DNA of 5,320 nt from Desulfobacterales bacterium (GTDB lineage: Bacteria > Desulfobacterota > Desulfobacteria > Desulfobacterales > Desulfosalsimonadaceae). The DNA lies in contig JAOZOL010000185.1 of NCBI GenBank assembly GCA_029933295.1, forward strand, positions 1-5,320. Reading direction: 5' to 3'. The first letter of the stretch is position 1, and the number at the start of each line of letters is the position of its first letter. Both the position numbers and the translations under genes were made by a program. Below, piece by piece: positions 1-5,320 of this stretch. The notes beneath the pieces are model-generated. The model was not told the DNA's origin. It made no database searches and saw only the letters and a list, made by a program, of their open reading frames with translations.

Positions 1-3
1 CAA

Positions 4-1056
4 TTATTTTTTCCGCTGGGTCGGTCTCAATGACCTGACCGCAGCGCCGGCCCTCCACATTTCTGAATTTTTAATCTCGTCTAATTCAGCCTGGAGTTTT
101 TCCTTATAATCCGGTTTGCTGTTGACATCTAACACCCGCCTGGTTTCAGTGCCGTTGGCAACGCTTTCATAAAGGTTTTCAAAAACCGGCATGACCGCAT
201 CCCGGAATTTCGGTGACCAGTCCAGCGCGCCGCGTTGTGCAGTCGCGCTGCAGTTGGAAAACATCCAGTCCATACCGTTTTGATCTACAAGCCGGATCAG
301 GCTCTGGGTGAGTTCTTCAACGGTTTCGTTGAATGCTTCACTGGGAGAATGACCGTTTTTGCGCAGCACGTTATATTGCGCTTCCATGACGCCTGAAAGG
401 CAACCCATCAATACGCCCCGTTCACCGGTCAGATCACTGAAGACTTCTTTTTGAAACGTTGTGGGAAAGAGGTATCCGGACCCTACCACGATACCAATGG
501 CCAGTGTCCGGTCTTTTGCCCGACCGGTAAAATCCTGATCAATGGCGAAACTGGAATTGATTCCTTCACCAGCCAGAAAATTTGCCCGAACACTGGTTCC
601 CGAACCCTTGGGTGCCACCAGGATAACATCAACATTGTCCGGTGCGATGATCCCGGTCTGTTCTTTGTAGACAATGGAAAAGCCGTGAGAAAAATACAGG
701 GCATCTCCTTCGTTTAAACATTCTTTGACCACAGGCCATGTGGCTGTCTGCCCCGCATCAGATAAAAGTTCCATGATGATGGTGCCTTTTTGGGCAGCTT
801 CCTTAATGGGGAACAGTGTTTCTCCCGGTACAAAGCCGTCTTTGACAGCTTTTTCCCAGTATTCATCACCTTCCATCTGGCCGATAATAACATTAACGCC
901 GTTATCCCTCATATTCAGTGCCTGGGCAGGGCCCTGAACGCCGTATCCGAGTATGGCGATCTTTTCATTTTTAAGGATGTCTTTTGCCTTATCGATTGAA
1001 AATTCATCAGATGTGATTATGTTCTCAACTACGCCGCCAAAGTCAATTTCTGCCAT
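4..1056 (-). CDS. ilvC: Ketol-acid reductoisomerase (KARI), Bacteroidetes/fungal-like type, possibly NADH-preferring
   Basis: This cytoplasmic enzyme converts 2-acetolactate or 2-aceto-2-hydroxybutyrate to the dihydroxy acid, using Mg2+ and a nicotinamide cofactor; it is the second common step of Val/Ile synthesis. The protein has 350 residues and is complete (TAA at 6..4). The N-terminal Rossmann domain has GYGVQG at 37-42. Catalytic motifs are visible: SHGF (H124), APKGSG (K150), DLTGER (D208, E212), FNETVEE (E244, E248) and CSATA (S270). The D/E spacing of 4, 36 and 40 residues fits class I metal ligands. The sequence resembles the Bacteroidetes/yeast Ilv5 type (GPAQALNMRDNG, SKPDYKEKL, C-terminal VRSLRP) more than the common bacterial GYGSQGHAHA type; this is from memory. 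The cofactor loop after G59 reads QMEGDEYW, with acidic residues where yeast Ilv5 has RK and S. This is the last operon gene in view, 42 nt after ilvN, with its own Shine-Dalgarno site. Identity is very sure; the cofactor call is inference. Confidence 0.97.
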   Translation of the reverse strand: MAEIDFGGVVENIITSDEFSIDKAKDILKNEKIAILGYGVQGPAQALNMRDNGVNVIIGQMEGDEYWEKAVKDGFVPGETLFPIKEAAQKGTIIMELLSDAGQTATWPVVKECLNEGDALYFSHGFSIVYKEQTGIIAPDNVDVILVAPKGSGTSVRANFLAGEGINSSFAIDQDFTGRAKDRTLAIGIVVGSGYLFPTTFQKEVFSDLTGERGVLMGCLSGVMEAQYNVLRKNGHSPSEAFNETVEELTQSLIRLVDQNGMDWMFSNCSATAQRGALDWSPKFRDAVMPVFENLYESVANGTETRRVLDVNSKPDYKEKLQAELDEIKNSEMWRAGAAVRSLRPTQRKK

Positions 1057-1063
1057 GTGTCTT

Positions 1064-1070
1064 CTCCTTT
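1064..1070 (-). promoter_or_regulatory. Ribosome binding site of ilvC
   Basis: AAAGGAG lies 7 nt upstream of the ilvC ATG (1056..1054). It fixes the start and allows independent initiation after the 42-nt ilvN-ilvC gap, the longest gap between genes in the operon. No terminator-like hairpin is seen in that gap. Confidence 0.85.
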
Positions 1071-1098
1071 GTTATTTAAAATATGAATTTTTGGTTTA

Positions 1099-1593
1099 TT
1101 ATTTTGATTTATTTTCCCGAAACAGTGCAATGCTGCCGGTCCTTGCAAGCTCTCTGATTCCGAATGGTTTTAAAAGATTTAATATTGCGGAAATTTTTTC
1201 CGTATCACCTGTAATGCTGATTGTATAATGATCCTGCCCCACATCAACCACCTGGCCTCTGAAAATATCGATTACTCTTAAAATTTCAGCCCTGTTTTCC
1301 GTTTTTGCGTTGATTTTGATTAAAACCAGCTCTCTGCCGACATAATCCAGACCGGTCAGGTCGGAAACCTTAATCACATTGATTAATTTGTTTAACTGTT
1401 TTTTTATTTGTTCCAGAATAAATGAGTCGCCTATTGTGACCATGGTGATACGTGAGACCAACGGGTCTGCTGTTTCTGCCACACAAAGGCTTTCGATGTT
1501 ATAGCCCCGGCCGGAAAATAATCCGGCAATACGGGAGAGTACACCCGGCTCATTTTCCACAAGGATTGAAAGTAAATGTTTTTTTTCTGTCAT
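1099..1593 (-). CDS. ilvN: Acetolactate synthase small (regulatory) subunit
   Basis: This is the regulatory subunit of acetohydroxyacid synthase. It binds IlvB, raises its activity and confers valine feedback inhibition. The protein has 164 residues, normal for the IlvN/IlvH family. The N-terminal ACT domain spans about 6-80 (HLLSILVENEPGVLSRIAGL, then GYNIESL), and the C-terminal IlvN domain about 85-160 (IFRGQVVDV near 110, ELARTGSIAL near the end). G17 and N32 align with E. coli IlvH G14 and N29, residues tied to valine sensitivity, so feedback control is probably intact. The frame is open upstream to an ATG at 1665, which would add 24 unrelated residues inside ilvB. The ATG at 1593 is preferred because the family's homology starts there and AAGGA sits 7 nt before it. 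It begins 16 nt after the ilvB stop, suggesting coupled translation with its partner subunit. Confidence 0.96.
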   Translation of the reverse strand: MTEKKHLLSILVENEPGVLSRIAGLFSGRGYNIESLCVAETADPLVSRITMVTIGDSFILEQIKKQLNKLINVIKVSDLTGLDYVGRELVLIKINAKTENRAEILRVIDIFRGQVVDVGQDHYTISITGDTEKISAILNLLKPFGIRELARTGSIALFRENKSK

Positions 1594-1600
1594 GGCCGCA

Positions 1601-1605
1601 TCCTT
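1601..1605 (-). promoter_or_regulatory. Ribosome binding site deciding the ilvN start
   Basis: AAGGA lies 7 nt upstream of the ATG at 1593, inside the 16-nt gap after the ilvB stop codon. It supports the 164-residue IlvN over the longer in-frame alternative starting at 1665, which would overlap ilvB. Confidence 0.8.
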
Positions 1606-1609
1606 ATTT

Positions 1610-3298
1610 TTAAACCAAAAGCATTTTTGAAATAGGCGCCCCGGCAGGCACCATGGGGTAGACACATTCTTCGGGTTCTACAACAAAATCCATGATGACC
1701 GGACCCGGACTTGAGATTCCTTTTTTAAGAACCGATTCAACTTCTTTGGGCTTTGTGGCTCTTAATCCCACCGCTCCGTATGCTTCTGCCAGTTTTACAA
1801 AATCAGGCGTGTGCACAAATTTTGTGGATGAATAACATCTGTCATAAAAAAGTTCCTGCCATTGACGGACCATCCCCAAAAAGCCATTATTTAAAATAAT
1901 AATTTTCACCGGAAGGTTGTATTGAACGGCAGTCGCCATTTCCTGAATATTCATCTGAATACTGCCGTCCCCGGCAATATCAACAACCAGTTTGTCAGGC
2001 ATGCCGGCCTGGGCGCCGACGGCTGCAGGAAGCCCGAATCCCATAGTCCCTAAGCCTCCGGAAGAAATAAAGCGCCCGGGTTGATTAAAATGATAATACT
2101 GAGATGCCCACATCTGGTTTTGACCAACCTCCGTGGTAATGATCGCCTCTCCTTTTGACAGTTCGTACAGTTTTTCAATAACATATTGAGGCTTTATAAC
2201 ATTTTTCTGATTATACGCCAGCGGCGTTGTATGTTTCCAGTTTTTAATTTTATCAAGCCATTTTTTATGCTTTTGTTCATAATCGTCTGTATTTTCTTTA
2301 TTGATTAACTGGTTGAGCATCTCTAACGTGATTTTACAATCACCCACCACAGGGATGGCGACCTGTATGTTTTTCTGAATCGATGTGGGGTCAATATCAA
2401 TCTGAACAATTTTTGCGTCTGTGGCAAATTCATCGGTTTTTCCGGTAACCCGGTCATCAAACCGCACTCCCACCGCAAGCATCAGGTCACATTCGGAGAC
2501 GGACATATTCGCCCGATAGGTTCCGTGCATGCCAAGCATACCAAGCCATAGCGGATCGGTGCCCGGAAAACCGCCAAGCCCCATGAGGGTTCCGGTAACC
2601 GGGATCTTGGTTTTTTTAGCCAGTTCAGCCAGCTCTTTATGGGCTTTTGATAAGATAACCCCGCCGCCTGTGAAAATAACAGGTTTTTTAGCTTTTTTTA
2701 TCAAAGCGACGACTTTTTCCAGCTGCTTTTTGTTTGGCACGTATGTAGGATTGTATGACCGCAGCTCAACATCGTCGGGCACTTTAAAATTTGTTTTTGA
2801 TATCGATACATCCTTGGGCAGATCGATGAGCACGGGACCGGGGCGTCCTGATCTGGCGATATGAAACGCTTCCTTTATTGTCTTTGCGAGGTTTTTTACA
2901 TCCTTAACCAGATAATTATGTTTTGTGCATGGCCGGGTGATGCCGACAATATCAACTTCCTGAAACGCATCATTGCCGATTAGTTTGGTCGGAACCTGAC
3001 CGGTAAATACGATAATCGGTATGGAATCCATATATGCGGTCGCAATCCCCGTGACTGTGTTAGTTGCCCCGGGTCCTGAAGTAACCAGACAAACACCGAC
3101 CTTGCCGGTGGCCCGCGCATACCCGTCTGCAGCATGAACCGCACCCTGTTCATGTCGAACTAGGATATGCCTCAGATCGGTTCTCGCCAGTTCGTCATAA
3201 ATATCAAGAACCACTCCGCCGGGATACCCGAAAATTGTATCAACGCCTTCTTCCTTTAACATTTGCATCAGAATTTGTGCACCAGTTAGTTTGTTCAT
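1610..3298 (-). CDS. ilvB: Acetolactate synthase large (catalytic) subunit
   Basis: The ThDP-dependent catalytic subunit of acetohydroxyacid synthase condenses two pyruvates to 2-acetolactate, or pyruvate with 2-oxobutyrate. The protein has 562 residues, the family's usual length. The N-terminal pyrimidine-binding domain (about 4-170) carries GYPGG (24-28) and RHEQGA with the catalytic Glu at E50, then TSGPGATN (73-80). The central FAD-binding-type domain (about 190-330) has GMHGT (256-260) and RFDDRVTGK (279-287). The C-terminal domain has the ThDP/Mg motif GDGSIQMN (from 443) through LNN (N470/N471), and W480 in VRQWQE, equivalent to the conserved Trp of the herbicide site. These features separate it from catabolic acetolactate synthase (AlsS), and the adjacent ilvN confirms the biosynthetic form. 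It starts 13 nt after ilvD. No missing active-site residue was found. Confidence 0.97.
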   Translation of the reverse strand: MNKLTGAQILMQMLKEEGVDTIFGYPGGVVLDIYDELARTDLRHILVRHEQGAVHAADGYARATGKVGVCLVTSGPGATNTVTGIATAYMDSIPIIVFTGQVPTKLIGNDAFQEVDIVGITRPCTKHNYLVKDVKNLAKTIKEAFHIARSGRPGPVLIDLPKDVSISKTNFKVPDDVELRSYNPTYVPNKKQLEKVVALIKKAKKPVIFTGGGVILSKAHKELAELAKKTKIPVTGTLMGLGGFPGTDPLWLGMLGMHGTYRANMSVSECDLMLAVGVRFDDRVTGKTDEFATDAKIVQIDIDPTSIQKNIQVAIPVVGDCKITLEMLNQLINKENTDDYEQKHKKWLDKIKNWKHTTPLAYNQKNVIKPQYVIEKLYELSKGEAIITTEVGQNQMWASQYYHFNQPGRFISSGGLGTMGFGLPAAVGAQAGMPDKLVVDIAGDGSIQMNIQEMATAVQYNLPVKIIILNNGFLGMVRQWQELFYDRCYSSTKFVHTPDFVKLAEAYGAVGLRATKPKEVESVLKKGISSPGPVIMDFVVEPEECVYPMVPAGAPISKMLLV

Positions 3299-3307
3299 GA
3301 TCCATTA

Positions 3308-3313
3308 TCCTTT
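3308..3313 (-). promoter_or_regulatory. Ribosome binding site of ilvB overlapping the ilvD stop codon
   Basis: AAAGGA lies 9 nt upstream of the ilvB ATG (3298..3296). Its 5' bases overlap the ilvD TAA (3314..3312), so ribosomes terminating on ilvD arrive at the ilvB initiation site. This suggests translational coupling of dehydratase and synthase. Confidence 0.75.
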
Positions 3314-4979
3314 ATTCCATGACCGCGCCCTTATCCGCAGACGATACCATGTGTGCATATCTTGCCATGTAGCCGGTTGTTATTTTGGGAGCTGGTTTTG
3401 ACCATTGAGACAGCCGGTCATTGATCTCGTTTTCGTCAACTTTTAAAGTAATCTTTTTTTGCGCGATATCAATGGAAATAATATCTCCTTGCTTAACAAC
3501 GGCAATGGGGCCTTTTTGCATGGCTTCAGGAGAGATGTGTCCAATTGCAGCTCCCCGGGTGCCGCCTGAGAATCTGCCGTCCGTTATCAACGCCACATGC
3601 TCGTCTAAGCCCATTCCGGCAATTGCCGATGTCGGTGTCAGCATTTCACGCATCCCCGGGCCTCCCTGAGGGCCTTCATATCGGATGACAATCACATCGC
3701 CCTTGATAATTTTTCCTCCGAGAATGGCTTCCGTGGCCTCTTCTTCTGAATCAAACACCCTTGCCGGTCCTTCATGCTGCATCATTTTTTCAACGACTGC
3801 GGATTGTTTCACCACGCATCCATTGGGTGCCAGGTTGCCAAAAAGAATAGCAAGACCGCCTTCCTTGTGATACGGATTGTCTATGGGACGGATAGCATCT
3901 GAATCAAGAACCGTTGCCCGGGCAATATTTTCCTTAACAGATGCCCCCGTGACTGTCATACAGTCTCCATTGATCAAGCCCGCATCCGACAGAACTTTCA
4001 TTAGCGCGCTGATACCGCCGGCATAGTCTAAATCCTCAATATGATAGGGGCCGCCTGGGCTTAATGAACATAGGTGCGGTGTACGTTTGCTGACTTTGTT
4101 AATTAAATCCAGTTCCAGCGGCAGGCCGATTTCATGGGCCAGAGCGGTTAAATGAAGCACTGAATTGGTTGAACAACCCAGCGCCATATCGACGGTCAAT
4201 GCATTTTCAAATGATTTCTGGGTTAATATTTTACTGGGTGTAATCTGTTTTTCAAACAGTTCTAAAATTTTTATGCCGGCCATCTTTGCCAGCCGGATTC
4301 GTGCAGACATGACCGCAGGTATGGTTCCGTTTCCCGGCAAGCCCATACCTATGACTTCAGTGAGACAATTCATGGAGTTTGCCGTAAACATTCCGGCACA
4401 GGAGCCGCAGGTCGGGCAGGCGGCGTTTTCTATGCCGGTCAGCTGCATTTCCGACATTTTTCCTGAGCGAACCGCGCCAACCGCCTCAAAAACGGATATA
4501 AGATCCACTTTTTCTTTTGGATTGTCCGGATGTCTTCCTGCCAGCATGGGGCCGCCGCTGATAACAATCGCAGGGATATCAAGCCTTGCGGCTGCCATCA
4601 ACATGCCCGGAATAATTTTATCACAATTAGGGACCATCACCATGGCATCAAAGGCATGGGCGGTTGCCATTACTTCGATGGAATCTGCGATGAGTTCCCT
4701 GCTGCCTAAGGAATATTTCATCCCCACATGGTTCATTGCAATTCCGTCACAGACTCCAATGGTTCCGAATTCAATGGGTGTCCCGCCAGCCATGTAAACC
4801 CCGGCTTTTACCGCTTCTGTAATTTTGTCTAAATTAACATGGCCGGGGATAATTGTATTTACGGAATTTGCAATGCCGATTAAGGGTCGTTTAATTTCAT
4901 CATCCGTATACCCGATACCCTTGAAGAGTGATCTGTGCGGGGCTCTTTCAATCCCTTTTTTTGCTTTGTCGCTTTGCAT
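3312..4979 (-). CDS. ilvD: Dihydroxy-acid dehydratase
   Basis: This iron-sulfur dehydratase converts 2,3-dihydroxy-isovalerate or -methylvalerate to the 2-oxo acid, the third common step of Val/Ile synthesis. The protein has 555 residues, the shorter form (E. coli IlvD is about 616). The sequence shows GVCDGIAMNHVGM (C77, D78), NCDKIIPGML (C119, D120, K121), CPTCGSCAGMFTANSMNC (C188, C191, C194), PGNGT, DMALGCSTNS, a YEGPQGGPGMREM stretch (E435, E445) and DGRFSGG (467-473) with the presumed base S471. At the first cluster-ligand position of plant and mycobacterial [2Fe-2S] enzymes (PCN-type motif) it has PGHV (G46), as in E. coli and B. subtilis; an oxygen-labile [4Fe-4S]-type cluster is an inference. 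The ATG at 4979 is supported by a strong AGGAGG and by the N-terminal IERAPHRSLFK match. It is the first structural gene, directly after the attenuator. Sugar-acid dehydratases share the fold, but the ilv context makes IlvD clear. Confidence 0.97.
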   Translation of the reverse strand: MQSDKAKKGIERAPHRSLFKGIGYTDDEIKRPLIGIANSVNTIIPGHVNLDKITEAVKAGVYMAGGTPIEFGTIGVCDGIAMNHVGMKYSLGSRELIADSIEVMATAHAFDAMVMVPNCDKIIPGMLMAAARLDIPAIVISGGPMLAGRHPDNPKEKVDLISVFEAVGAVRSGKMSEMQLTGIENAACPTCGSCAGMFTANSMNCLTEVIGMGLPGNGTIPAVMSARIRLAKMAGIKILELFEKQITPSKILTQKSFENALTVDMALGCSTNSVLHLTALAHEIGLPLELDLINKVSKRTPHLCSLSPGGPYHIEDLDYAGGISALMKVLSDAGLINGDCMTVTGASVKENIARATVLDSDAIRPIDNPYHKEGGLAILFGNLAPNGCVVKQSAVVEKMMQHEGPARVFDSEEEATEAILGGKIIKGDVIVIRYEGPQGGPGMREMLTPTSAIAGMGLDEHVALITDGRFSGGTRGAAIGHISPEAMQKGPIAVVKQGDIISIDIAQKKITLKVDENEINDRLSQWSKPAPKITTGYMARYAHMVSSADKGAVME

Positions 4980-4985
4980 TTTTAG

Positions 4986-4991
4986 CCTCCT
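4986..4991 (-). promoter_or_regulatory. Strong ribosome binding site of ilvD
   Basis: A perfect AGGAGG lies 6 nt upstream of the ilvD ATG (4979..4977) and only a few bases after the U-tract of the attenuator hairpin. It is outside the hairpin stem, so control appears to act on transcription rather than by hiding this site. Confidence 0.9.
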
Positions 4992-4993
4992 GC

Positions 4994-5038
4994 AATAAAA
5001 AAACCGTTATCAACTTTTATGTGCTGATAACGGTTTTT
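4994..5038 (-). terminator. Rho-independent terminator in the ilv leader (attenuator, arms 3:4)
   Basis: On the minus strand a 14-bp perfect stem forms between 5038..5025 (AAAAACCGTTATCA) and 5012..4999 (TGATAACGGTTTTT). The loop is 12 nt (5024..5013), followed by a U-rich tract (seven T from 5003, then ATT). It lies between the leader peptide and ilvD, where a terminator would block the operon unless it is relieved, so an attenuator role is likely. Because the 5' flank is A-rich, the structure could also act weakly on the plus strand, but no plus-strand gene needs it. Confidence 0.93.
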
Positions 5039-5076
5039 GTTGTTGTCTGGAAATGAAGTCAGGCCATTATCAACAC
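5021..5076 (-). promoter_or_regulatory. Predicted antiterminator (arms 2:3) competing with the terminator
   Basis: GTGTTGATAATGG (5076..5064) can pair without interruption with CCGTTATCAGCAC (5033..5021): 13 pairs, two of them G-U (T5073-G5024 and T5066-G5031). Arm 3 is the 5' half of the terminator stem plus loop bases, so the two structures exclude each other. Arm 2 begins at the last leader codons and contains the TGA stop, so a ribosome finishing the leader would mask arm 2 and permit termination. Pairing was read directly from the sequence; the regulatory behaviour is inferred from known amino acid attenuators. Confidence 0.85.
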
Positions 5077-5105
5077 TTGTCCGGGCTGTAGACGTTGATG
5101 ACGCC
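5062..5105 (-). promoter_or_regulatory. Possible leader hairpin 1:2 (anti-antiterminator)
   Basis: ATCAAC (5099..5094, leader codons 22-23) pairs with GTTGAT (5074..5069) in arm 2. A further GGC (5105..5103) to GCC (5064..5062) helix forms across a small internal loop. Without a ribosome on the leader this would sequester arm 2 and leave the terminator free. It is weaker than the other two stems and less certain. Confidence 0.5.
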
Positions 5106-5162
5106 CACAATCAGGACGATAATAAGTAAAAATAGGTTGAAAATGGTTTTATAAGTCTTCAT
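5070..5162 (-). CDS. ilvL: Branched-chain amino acid leader peptide of the ilv attenuator
   Basis: A 30-codon reading frame (ATG 5162..5160, TGA 5072..5070, followed at once by in-frame TAA) lies between the promoter and the terminator. Residues 10-24 read LFLLIIVLIVGVINV: 12 of 15 are Leu, Ile or Val, four each; the whole peptide has 13. It has a plausible Shine-Dalgarno AAAAGG with 8-nt spacing. Its stop lies within antiterminator arm 2 and it ends 90 nt before ilvD. Such a peptide is normally translated only as a sensor: scarce charged tRNA-Leu, -Ile or -Val stalls the ribosome and favours readthrough into ilvDBNC. The name follows functional analogy with E. coli ilvL; no sequence homology is claimed. 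The hydrophobic run preceded by lysines could also make a small membrane peptide, but the linked RNA structures make the leader role much more likely. Confidence 0.88.
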   Translation of the reverse strand: MKTYKTIFNLFLLIIVLIVGVINVYSPDKC

Positions 5163-5170
5163 TTAATGAG

Positions 5171-5176
5171 CCTTTT
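5171..5176 (-). promoter_or_regulatory. Ribosome binding site of the leader peptide
   Basis: AAAAGG is placed 8 nt before the leader ATG. It is weaker than the ilvD site but adequate, and supports real translation of the 30-codon leader. Confidence 0.65.
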
Positions 5177-5192
5177 GTTTAATTTTTATAAC

Positions 5193-5221
5193 CAATTAAC
5201 AATATAATTTTTTCTTGTCAA
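5193..5221 (-). promoter_or_regulatory. Candidate sigma70-type promoter of the ilv operon
   Basis: A perfect -35 TTGACA lies at 5221..5216, in an AT-rich stretch 53 nt upstream of the leader ATG. The -10 is not clear: GTTAAT at 5200..5195 (15-nt spacer, 4 of 6 matches) or TAATTG at 5198..5193 (17-nt spacer, poor match). A TATAAA at 5190..5185 is too far away (25 nt) to be its partner. Start-site assignment is therefore uncertain, but transcription must begin upstream of the leader peptide and this is the best -35 in the region. Confidence 0.5.
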
Positions 5222-5320
5222 GCGGGTTTTATAATTTTTTTTAACCAAAGCTCATTAACAAAATCGTATGTTCTCAATTCTATTGCAAGCCGTTAATAAC
5301 GCAGCAGATGGGAGCCTCCG
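5222..5320. other. Upstream intergenic DNA, no gene supported
   Basis: These 99 bases upstream of the candidate promoter hold no convincing coding region. They include an A/T-rich tract on the minus strand (5244..5226), which could act as an UP-like element, a small palindrome CGTTAATAACG (5291-5301), and a GC-richer right end (5301-5320) that differs in composition from the rest of the intergenic region. Confidence 0.4.

Larger units (their letters stand above)
5163..5258. repeat. 9-bp inverted repeat flanking the promoter
   Basis: On the minus strand TTAATGAGC (5258..5250) and GCTCATTAA (5171..5163) are exact reverse complements, 78 nt apart, one upstream of the -35 and one at the leader ribosome binding site. 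They could be distant operator half-sites or chance in AT-rich DNA; no regulator is recognised. Confidence 0.3.

Noticed and set aside
451..1228. Several plus-strand open frames opposite ilvC and across the ilvN-ilvC gap
   Set aside because: All are antisense to conserved coding sequence, low in recognisable protein features, and mutually overlapping.
1594..1665. Upstream extension of ilvN to an ATG at 1665
   Set aside because: It would add 24 residues unlike any IlvN and overlap the ilvB 3' end; the ATG at 1593 has a good Shine-Dalgarno site and matches the family's N-terminus.
2665..2695. Small hairpin (CCTGT/ACAGG) followed by A/T-rich sequence inside ilvB
   Set aside because: The stem is only 5 bp, within conserved coding sequence, with no U-tract in the direction of transcription; it is not a terminator.
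2529..2864. Plus-strand open frame (111 codons) opposite ilvB
   Set aside because: It is antisense to the conserved central domain of IlvB and has no supporting start signal or homology that I recognise.
4165..4797. Long plus-strand open frame (210 codons) opposite ilvD
   Set aside because: It lies wholly antisense to a clearly conserved ilvD, shows no recognisable domain or ribosome binding site, and is a by-product of codon bias in the real gene.
5268..5320. Plus-strand ATG open to the right edge (17 codons), possible divergent gene start
   Set aside because: There is no Shine-Dalgarno site, the peptide is not recognisable, and the frame is too short to judge within the window.
4980..5320. 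T-box riboswitch as the ilv leader regulator
   Set aside because: I see no T-box consensus or specifier stem; the Leu/Ile/Val-rich leader peptide with competing hairpins explains the region better.

Overview
The window holds one tightly packed branched-chain amino acid operon, all transcribed on the minus strand (right to left): regulatory leader, then ilvD, ilvB, ilvN, ilvC. The four gene products cover the common core of isoleucine and valine synthesis: acetohydroxyacid synthase (IlvB catalytic plus IlvN regulatory subunit), ketol-acid reductoisomerase (IlvC) and dihydroxyacid dehydratase (IlvD). All four reading frames look intact and have good Shine-Dalgarno sites. Gaps are 13 nt (ilvD-ilvB), 16 nt (ilvB-ilvN) and 42 nt (ilvN-ilvC), and no terminator is visible between genes. 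ilvC ends three bases before the left edge, so the operon's end, or further genes, lie outside the window.

The most informative part is the 340-base region upstream of ilvD (4980-5320). Read on the minus strand it contains a candidate sigma70-type promoter (clear TTGACA, weak -10), a 30-codon leader peptide in which 12 of 15 consecutive codons (residues 10-24) are Leu, Ile or Val (four of each), a 13-bp potential antiterminator whose 5' arm covers the leader stop codon, and a strong rho-independent terminator just before the ilvD ribosome binding site. The terminator and antiterminator compete for the same strand. This is the layout of a ribosome-mediated transcription attenuator responding to charged tRNAs for all three branched-chain amino acids.

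The organism is probably an anaerobic Desulfobacterota (Desulfobacter/Desulfococcus-like) bacterium. This is an inference from the general look of the IlvB/IlvD proteins, moderate GC with AT-rich intergenic DNA, and a KARI of the type shared with Bacteroidetes and fungi. It is not proven by any single marker. The KARI cofactor loop has acidic residues where NADPH-using relatives have basic or Ser residues, so NADH preference is a reasonable prediction.

No tRNA, rRNA, CRISPR array, insertion sequence or phage gene is visible. The rightmost 100 bases carry no gene I can support.
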